A DNA stretch of 64,000 nt from Glandiceps talaboti. Taxonomy: Eukaryota > Hemichordata > Enteropneusta > Spengelidae. Shown here one piece after another: positions 57,505 to 64,000 of the stretch. The translations under genes were made by a program, and so were the position numbers. The notes beneath the pieces were generated by a model. That model searched no databases, was not told where the DNA came from, and worked only from the letters and a program-made list of their open reading frames with translations. Position 1 is the stretch's first letter, and each line of letters starts with the position of its first letter. Where the stretch lies: assembly GCF_964340395.1 (NCBI RefSeq), contig NC_135571.1, positions 7,947,953-8,011,952 of the forward strand, given 5' to 3'.

Positions 57505-57740
57505 CATCAGGCCTAGCCTAGCCTGTGGACATGTGGCAGGCTTGGTCCATCAGGCCCTTAGCATGCCTGACTCACCAGGCCTGTTGTAGGCCTGTACCAT
57601 CGATGCATTAGGCATGTGGAAGGTGCATTAAAATGGTCAGGCCTGTGACCGGCCTGCCATGTCAGACTTCGACTGTGGCATGTCTGTTCAATCAGGCCTG
57701 TGTCAGCCCTGTTGCATACCCATGGCAGGCCAATCCTGAA
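57505..57740 (+). repeat. diverged CAGGCCTG-rich repeat
   Basis: Irregular CAGGCCTGT, ATGTGGCAGGC and GTAGGCCTG words, related to the array at 48180-48500. 57165-57504 is AT-rich without features. Confidence 0.65.
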
Positions 57741-57873
57741 ACAGGTAAATGGATTTTTTTTTATAGCTGTTGGTATTTTGCTGTTTGGTTACAACAATGA
57801 AATTTGATGATAGTCCAAACATAGCTGATGTGAAACTAAACTACAATGATCTGCTATCAAGTAGTCTAGGTCC

Positions 57874-58243
57874 TGACTGGCACTGTATTCCATACTCAAT
57901 GTACTCCATTTACTATCCCCAGTCTAGGCCAGGTATCAATGATCACACAGATTATTGTGCTACCTCCTACAGCGTTCACATAAACATGATGACGTCCTCG
58001 CGTCTCCACATGATTTTAGTTTAAACAGACTGGGGGGGGGGGGGGGGTCATCCTACAAACATGAGAAAGGTCGAAGATGTTTGGTGACGACAGTATGTCA
58101 ATTTGTGATCGGTTACTACTGACATTCGCCACTGTTCTTCGCTCACCATGGGGTTCAAACACACTTGACATCTCTCCTTGGAACATGGACTAGACTGGGG
58201 ATAGTAAATGGAGTACATTGAGTACGTAATACGGTGCCAGTCA
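57874..58243. repeat. inverted repeat with ~53-bp arms
   Basis: CTGACTGGCACTGTATTCC... TATCCCCAGTCTAG at 57874-57927 is repeated in reverse at 58191-58243 with about five mismatches, around a 263-bp centre that is not itself symmetrical and contains a G tract (58033-58047). It may be the termini of a small DNA element or a local inverted duplication. An 84-codon frame at 57770-58024 overlaps the left arm and is unsupported. Confidence 0.7.
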
Positions 58244-58950
<707 letters not shown>

Positions 58951-59037
58951 CTCGGTGAGTATCAATCTGCTAAGACAGTGCTCTATACCGCAGTGGCAGA
59001 GCGTAATAGTTTTGGTAGTACTGGAACTCTTTCTTGG

Positions 59038-59078
59038 GTGTAACTCGGAGTTTCACGCATATTGCGATCATCAGACAC
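59038..59078 (-). ncRNA. candidate type I hammerhead ribozyme
   Basis: On the minus strand: stem I 5' arm GUGU (59078-59075), core CUGAUGA (59074-59068), stem II CGCA/UGCG with loop AUA, core GAAA (59054-59051), a 3-bp stem III (ACU/AGU, loop CCG), then GUU with the predicted cut after 59042, then stem I 3' arm ACAC (59041-59038). A U-U mismatch replaces the usual G-C closing pair of stem II, and the cut base is U. Hammerhead motifs with very short stem III are known in Penelope-like elements (established literature). Activity is not shown. Confidence 0.65.
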
Positions 59079-59279
59079 TCTGAGGCCTACTCTCTGGGTG
59101 TGCTGTATATATAGAGTGTAGACAATAGAAATACCATCACTATTGTCTGTGTCGGTGGGTAGGTGTTGTATGTGTGGAGGTGTTGGTTGTTATTGTGTGG
59201 GTTATTGGGTGCGGACAAGTAAGTGTTGGCGGGTTATTACATGTTGGGCTTTGATGTTCCGTTAGTTAACGGATTTAGT

Positions 59280-59732
59280 TTAGGTGATAGATGCTCTATT
59301 GAAGTTGGACAAATAAAACTTATTCTCGTGTCGGCATTTGGATATCAACTCAGTTCTTTTGTTTAGTGTGGAGCTTTTGTCTGCTTTAATAATAGTTAGT
59401 TTTTCGGTTAAACACAGGTTGCATCGTTTTGTTTTATTGGTGTATGCTTGGGCTTTCTTGCTGATGGACCAGGATACGGAAAAAGGCTCATTGTTTCTTT
59501 TCAGTTTCCAAATGTGTTTTGATAGTTCTGTGCTGTTTTCGTGTTTTTCATGTTTGAATGAGTGTTTGTGGTTGGCGTATCTCTGTTTGAAGTTGTTCTC
59601 TGTTAGACCGATATATACTTTTGTTTGTTTTCCGTGGACGGTGGCTTGGTATACGATGTTTTCCGTTTGGCATTCGCCGTTCAGAGGGCAGGTGTCTTTC
59701 TGTCTGCAATTACAGGGTTTTTGGGTGGGCAA
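59280..59732 (-). CDS. GIY-YIG endonuclease domain of a Penelope-like element
   Basis: 150 residues from a Met, but 5'-truncated; the true protein would continue upstream into the missing reverse transcriptase. It begins with a Cys-rich segment CNCRQKDTCPLNGEC (residues 7-21). The GIY-YIG signature is IVY (26-28) and YIGL (40-43), with the catalytic Arg in FKQRYANH (R51), a TELSKHIW block and a later Glu in LTEKLTII. The ending RTELISKCRHENKF is typical of Penelope-like endonucleases. The domain nicks DNA for target-primed reverse transcription in intact elements. Downstream lies the hammerhead motif on the same strand. Confidence 0.88.
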   Translation of the reverse strand: MPTQKPCNCRQKDTCPLNGECQTENIVYQATVHGKQTKVYIGLTENNFKQRYANHKHSFKHEKHENSTELSKHIWKLKRNNEPFSVSWSISKKAQAYTNKTKRCNLCLTEKLTIIKADKSSTLNKRTELISKCRHENKFYLSNFNRASIT

Positions 59733-59737
59733 TATAT

Positions 59738-60155
59738 ATATATATATATAAAGCAGGGCGCCACCAACCGTCTTTGTAAGGAAAATTTACGACAGGCAGG
59801 TGCTTCAGTCGGAAACACTTTAATATCTGTGTTAATTTAGTTATGACAAAACGTCCTTGAACATGAATGTCATGACCAATATCAGTCAACATTAAGACAT
59901 CAATCGATGTTGCCATGGCGACTATAGTAAAACATATAATTTGTATTAATTGTTAATGTACTGTCATGTAAATCCAAGCATACAATGGTATTATTCAATT
60001 AATATTATGGTCAACATTGACATAAAAGAATCAACACGATTTTATGACAAAAATAACATACTTTTATGAGGTTGCCATTACTTTCATATAGTGTTTTATA
60101 GTACTTACACGTGTTTCATGTGATGACGTGACATATATAGATCATTTTTGTCAGT
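59738..60155. other. (AT)n end and unique sequence
   Basis: A short (AT)n tract at 59738-59750 then AT-rich DNA without recognised features. Confidence 0.4.
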
Positions 60156-60194
60156 GTGAAGTATATGGGACATGTTTTCAAAGTTTATTGTTGT

Positions 60195-60468
60195 ACGTTT
60201 GATGGTGGCGGTCGGGGTGGTAGTGTTGGGGATGTTGTTATTATTGTTGTTGTTGTTGTTATTGATGGTGGTGGTGCTGGTGGGGGTGATGGGGGTGATG
60301 GTTTTGATGATGGTGGTGGCGGTGGTGGCGGTGGTGATGGTGACGGTGGTGGTGGTGATAAATACTGATTAGGATGGTGGTGGCGGTGGTGGTGGTGGTG
60401 ATGATGATGATGATGATGATGATGATGAGGAGGAGGAGGAGGAGGAGGAGGAGGAGGAGGAGGAGGAT
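60195..60468 (+). repeat. GGT/GTT/GAT/GAG trinucleotide repeat block
   Basis: (GTT)n, imperfect (GGT)n/(GAT)n, then pure (GAT)n(GAG)n. The Gly- and His-rich frames are artefacts. Confidence 0.95.
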
Positions 60469-60954
60469 AAGATCACAAACTTTACAAATAAGGATATCAC
60501 CAAATAAGGACGTCACCATAATATAAAGCAAACAAGTCTCCATCAAATATAAAATAATTTTATTTTTACATTCATTATATTCCTCTGTAAGTGGATATAC
60601 GACAATATACCGATTCACTTTGAGTTTCTCATACTTATCGACACACTCGGAATAGCATCTGGTCTATATCAATAATATTTGTCTACATTAATAATAACAG
60701 CGGACAAAATAATCAAATATCTTAAATCAAATCAAAACAAAGCAAAAAAAATATTAACACATTTACAAAATATTTATCAAATTAAATTTAAAATATCGTA
60801 TTTTAGAAACAAAAGTTACATTTCAAATTATATAGAACAGATTTCAATGGGTATGAAGAGAAATTAAATTAATTAAGATTTAATTAACAAATAAACCTGA
60901 AGAGAAAAGTGACAAAATGTCCGCTATGTTAAGAGTATCATTATATTAATTACT

Positions 60955-61120
60955 CAGTAACATTGTTACGTTTTGTCGTCTGGTTCAACAACAATCTAAC
61001 AAAATTAACTTTGTTTCTTTTCAAGTTAAACATCGTTTCTTTGTATCGTCTGGCGTGACACAGAATCTTACCAACATTACTACATTGTTTCTCTCACCAA
61101 AGTCTATACATTGTAACAAA
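60955..61120 (+). repeat. 40-bp family, array E, forward part
   Basis: Diverged units with ACATTGTTACGTTTTGTCGT, CTGGTTCAACAACAATC and AATCTTACCAACATTACTAC. Confidence 0.7.
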
Positions 61121-61169
61121 ATTACAACATATACCCTTTCAGGCATATAAATAGAAACAATGTAACAAT

Positions 61170-61262
61170 TTCACTTCAATTTTGGTCGTGCCAGACGATA
61201 AAATGTAGCAATATTACTAAGAGTTTTGTCTAGCCAGACAGTAAAGTGTAGCAATGTTTACT
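61170..61262 (-). repeat. 40-bp family, array E, reverse part
   Basis: GCCAGACGATAAAATGTAGC, AATATTACTAAGAGTTTTG and TAGCCAGACAGTAAAGTG are reverse-complement units facing the forward part across about 50 bp. Confidence 0.75.
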
Positions 61263-63060
61263 CTCAGACACCTACTAGTGGTCTGAGGTTGAATCACAGA
61301 ACCCTTCTTTTCGTGTTGGGTCCATGGTTTAATATTGAGAGTTTTAACTGTCGAGCCAGTCGGTGATTAGGATTAATTGTATATACTCCGAATTATAATT
61401 AATTAATTATACAGGAAAGAGTCTAATGTATGTTTCACAAATTAACATTTGAGTTAATGACATCACTTGTAAGTTCATCAGAAGGTGAATTAATTTCCTT
61501 CTAAATTTCTCTTGGTATTCATCTTCATAAACTATACATCCTAAACTATGGAAGGATTTCCGATGCTTTGAAATGAGAGAACATTTTGCTTTTCAATAAT
61601 ATATCCGTCTTATTTGACCCAAAGTTGTCTCTTATTACGATTATTCCATATAACAATTGTTATTTATGAATAACTTATATGAAGCGCTACAACACGTGAC
61701 ATGTCACTTCCGGAATATAATTCGTCACTTCTAATCTATGTGTCGTCACTTCCTTGAGTATAAGTCGTCACTTCAGACGCAAACAACACAGGAACTTTTT
61801 AATAAGCAGTACTCTACATAATATTTTGACAAACAAAACATAATCCTTTGATGTAAATTTGTAAAAAATGTAACAAAACACGGATAAATGTCTAGTGTAC
61901 AATACAAAGTTCGACGGATGAAAAAGATCTACAGCACAGTTAGCAAAGCTTGAAGATTTACAAGGAATTGATTCAAAAATATTTCAATGTATTGGTAGTA
62001 AGTTGATACTTATAGTGCAAACAAGATCATAGTTTTGTACAGTCTACACAACACTTGCAACAGTTGTCTAGATCAGAACGCCGTTTTAGCAGTGGTGGAC
62101 AATTAGAACTGCCTCTGAGGATGCCAAATCGTCTCCTAGCACTATCAAGCTGACATGTACATCGATACAAAAACAATAGTGATTGCCTTAAATGTAACTT
62201 CACTTTATGCTTCTATTGGTTTGTTTATGTCTATGAAAGATAGACATGTGGTATATGGCTAACTTTCACAGACAAAACAAACTGATAACAACACAATATG
62301 AACCTACGTCAGAGGAACCCATGTTAAGAATCTGGGGGCATATTCATGAGTCTGTGGTATGTGCATGAATGTAACTGCAACATTGTTTCACAAAAATGAT
62401 AAAATCAATCAAGATTACCAGACACAACACACTTTCAATCCCAGAAAGTTTCCTGTTATCCAGACAACGAAAAGAATGTCTGAGGGCGTTATTCAAAACA
62501 ATGTCATCACCAAATAAACAATGTCTATGATTGTTACATTGTAACATTGTCTGAACCAACATGTTAAAGTTTACATGTTACACATACTTTCAATGGGGCT
62601 TCTTCTAAGTGGCAGGGGTCGGTTCAATTATATGCTGTCACGTAGACTGTACTTTACACAAAGCTATGATCTCGATTGTAAGTCAACCAAATACCAATCC
62701 AGAAACTTGGCGTTCACGATCATGCTGGCAAACAGATTTGAGAGTGTGGCCACGACAAAAAAAATGGCTATTGGTTTGGATAAGGTCGCAACACTCTATG
62801 TAACGATCATCCTATCTTTCATAATCAATCTCGAAAGCCAAATCTCTGGACTAGTCTACCAAAACCTGTACTCATGAAAACTTTGTCCTAAATGTGAGGT
62901 AAATCTGTACTCAAACGCTCAGCGTTTACTTTCATGCAAAACAATTGTCTGTCATTTTAGTTTTTCTCAGACCACTGTATTTTCTATCACGGTCTGTGTA
63001 TTAATGTAAATGTGACCTCACCATGTAAACACATCTCTCTATGTCCGACCATGATTTTGG
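61263..63060. other. probable 3' flank of the gene at 63396, no feature seen
   Basis: No exon, RNA gene or tandem array was recognised. Frames at 62344-62877 have no support. Confidence 0.4.
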
Positions 63061-63069
63061 ACTATCCCC

Positions 63070-63110
63070 CACACCCCCACCCACCCACCCACCCACCCAC
63101 CCACCCACCA
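63070..63110 (+). repeat. (CCCA)n microsatellite
   Basis: About nine CCCA units. Confidence 0.93.
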
Positions 63111-63395
63111 AACAGATTGCATAGCACGCGTTAAACTCAGAATCCCTTGTTGAAAAAAATCGCAATTCCCTGACAAAAAAATCAAAGCCGAAAACATTGG
63201 TCTTCATTGTACAACTGCCAGTGAAGGTTGGAGAGAAGAAATAATAAACAATTGCTCTACAGAGGTCCTTCTTTTCACTTTAAAGTTCAATAATTCGTCT
63301 CTGTAACAATTTGCTATAAAATTCACATATATGTATCAAAATCTACACGTTTTATATCTGTACATACAAAATTAATATATTTTCGTATAAAAATG

Positions 63396-63998
63396 TCATG
63401 GATCGTGTTGTTGTTGATGTTGTTGTTTTTGTTGTTGTCTTACTTTCACATTTGCGGCTTTAGGACGATCATCGGCTAAAGATCTAATCTCGTTTAGCCT
63501 CCTCTCGCTTTGAGTTTTCGTATCAGTTCTCGTGTCTTTCTTTACTCCTCTAGGAGTAGATTGAGATGAATCCTGACTCCGAGGAGAGTCATTCTTAGTG
63601 TGCTGACCCCGAGGGGAATCACTTTTAGTTTGCTGACTACGTGGCGAGTCGTTTTTAGATTGCTGACTACGAGGTGAATCGTTTTTAGCTTGCTGACTAC
63701 GAGGTGAGTCGTTTTTAGTTTGCTGCGTACAACTTCTCACTTCATCATCATCTTCGTCATCTTCGTCATCGTCCTGCGAGGTTCCATCAGTCTCACGTTC
63801 TGTGTAAACTCTTTCATTTCTGTATTTATCGTACTGGTGAGTGTCTATCACAGTGACGCGTTTAGAGAGTTCGTTGATGTTTCTGATAGATTCCAATGCA
63901 ACGGGTAGGAAGACAAATGGACCATTTATCAATGATAACCCTTTCGTCCTGTTTTGAGTTGACTTCCTCGGGGTCATGTTGATAGGACGTGGTGATTT
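63396..63998 (-). CDS. C-terminal part of an unrecognised protein with decapeptide repeats
   Basis: The frame is open to the right edge (KSPRPIN precedes the Met at 63977), so the gene continues outside the window; the stop is at 63396. From that Met: residues 16-60 are the only ordered-looking part (INGPFVFLPVALESIRNIN, then VTVIDTHQYDKYRNERVYTE). Residues 69-79 are almost all Asp/Glu. Residues 85-134 hold five copies of a ten-residue repeat QQxKNDSPRS. The end is Gln-rich (QQQKQQHQQQH). The SPR sites are possible phosphorylation sites. No known domain; likely a disordered tail of a larger protein. Confidence 0.7.
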   Translation of the reverse strand, partial: KSPRPINMTPRKSTQNRTKGLSLINGPFVFLPVALESIRNINELSKRVTVIDTHQYDKYRNERVYTERETDGTSQDDDEDDEDDDEVRSCTQQTKNDSPRSQQAKNDSPRSQQSKNDSPRSQQTKSDSPRGQHTKNDSPRSQDSSQSTPRGVKKDTRTDTKTQSERRLNEIRSLADDRPKAANVKVRQQQKQQHQQQHDP

Positions 63999-64000
63999 CA

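Noticed and set aside
59338-59751. 137-codon plus frame opposite the Penelope endonuclease
   Set aside because: Antisense shadow; the minus frame carries the GIY-YIG motifs.
60259-60618. 119-codon minus frame rich in Leu, Ile and His
   Set aside because: Translation of trinucleotide repeats.

Overview
The window is nuclear DNA from an animal, most likely a marine invertebrate; I cannot name the species. The reasons are AT-rich sequence with short exons in long introns bounded by GT..AG, a metazoan R-Ras2-type GTPase, eukaryotic tRNA-Ala genes, a Ty3/Gypsy element, a Penelope-like element, and introns packed with minisatellites, foldback elements and microsatellites. Most open reading frames here are repeat-derived, so genes were found by reading splice sites and conserved protein blocks.

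Layout. 590-4636 (minus): the first three coding exons of an aldo-keto reductase whose 3' part lies beyond the left edge; its first intron holds a hAT-like inverted-repeat element. 4637-7670: intergenic, with one possible first exon. 7671-23574 (minus): a complete six-exon rras2 gene coding for 196 residues. Its first intron is 12.7 kb and consists largely of minisatellite arrays, two foldback elements and a 1.44-kb higher-order tandem duplication. About 23.7 kb: a GC-richer, probably bidirectional promoter. 26456-26867: two tRNA-Ala(TGC) genes, divergently transcribed. 27-41 kb: sparse, with microsatellites, a 23-bp minisatellite of about 30 copies, a TATA-box promoter candidate and a few isolated exon-like segments. 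41184-42838 (plus): a 548-residue unrecognised protein with RPxT repeats and a poly-Asp tract, probably preceded by non-coding exons. 43-50 kb: microsatellites, a foldback element and one short minus-strand exon. 50945-57160: a complete, apparently young Ty3/Gypsy retrotransposon with identical LTRs. 58.9-59.7 kb (minus): a 5'-truncated Penelope-like element carrying a GIY-YIG endonuclease and a candidate hammerhead ribozyme. 63396-63977 (minus): the C-terminal part of an unrecognised low-complexity protein running off the right edge.

The host genes show no obvious functional link: a carbonyl reductase, a Ras GTPase, tRNAs and two unknown proteins. The strongest theme is repeat biology. At least three minisatellite families recur at separate places, sometimes in opposite orientations facing each other, and several elements have foldback structure. 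The best candidate for an unusual system is the hammerhead fold next to the Penelope endonuclease, followed by the dispersed 40-bp repeat family.
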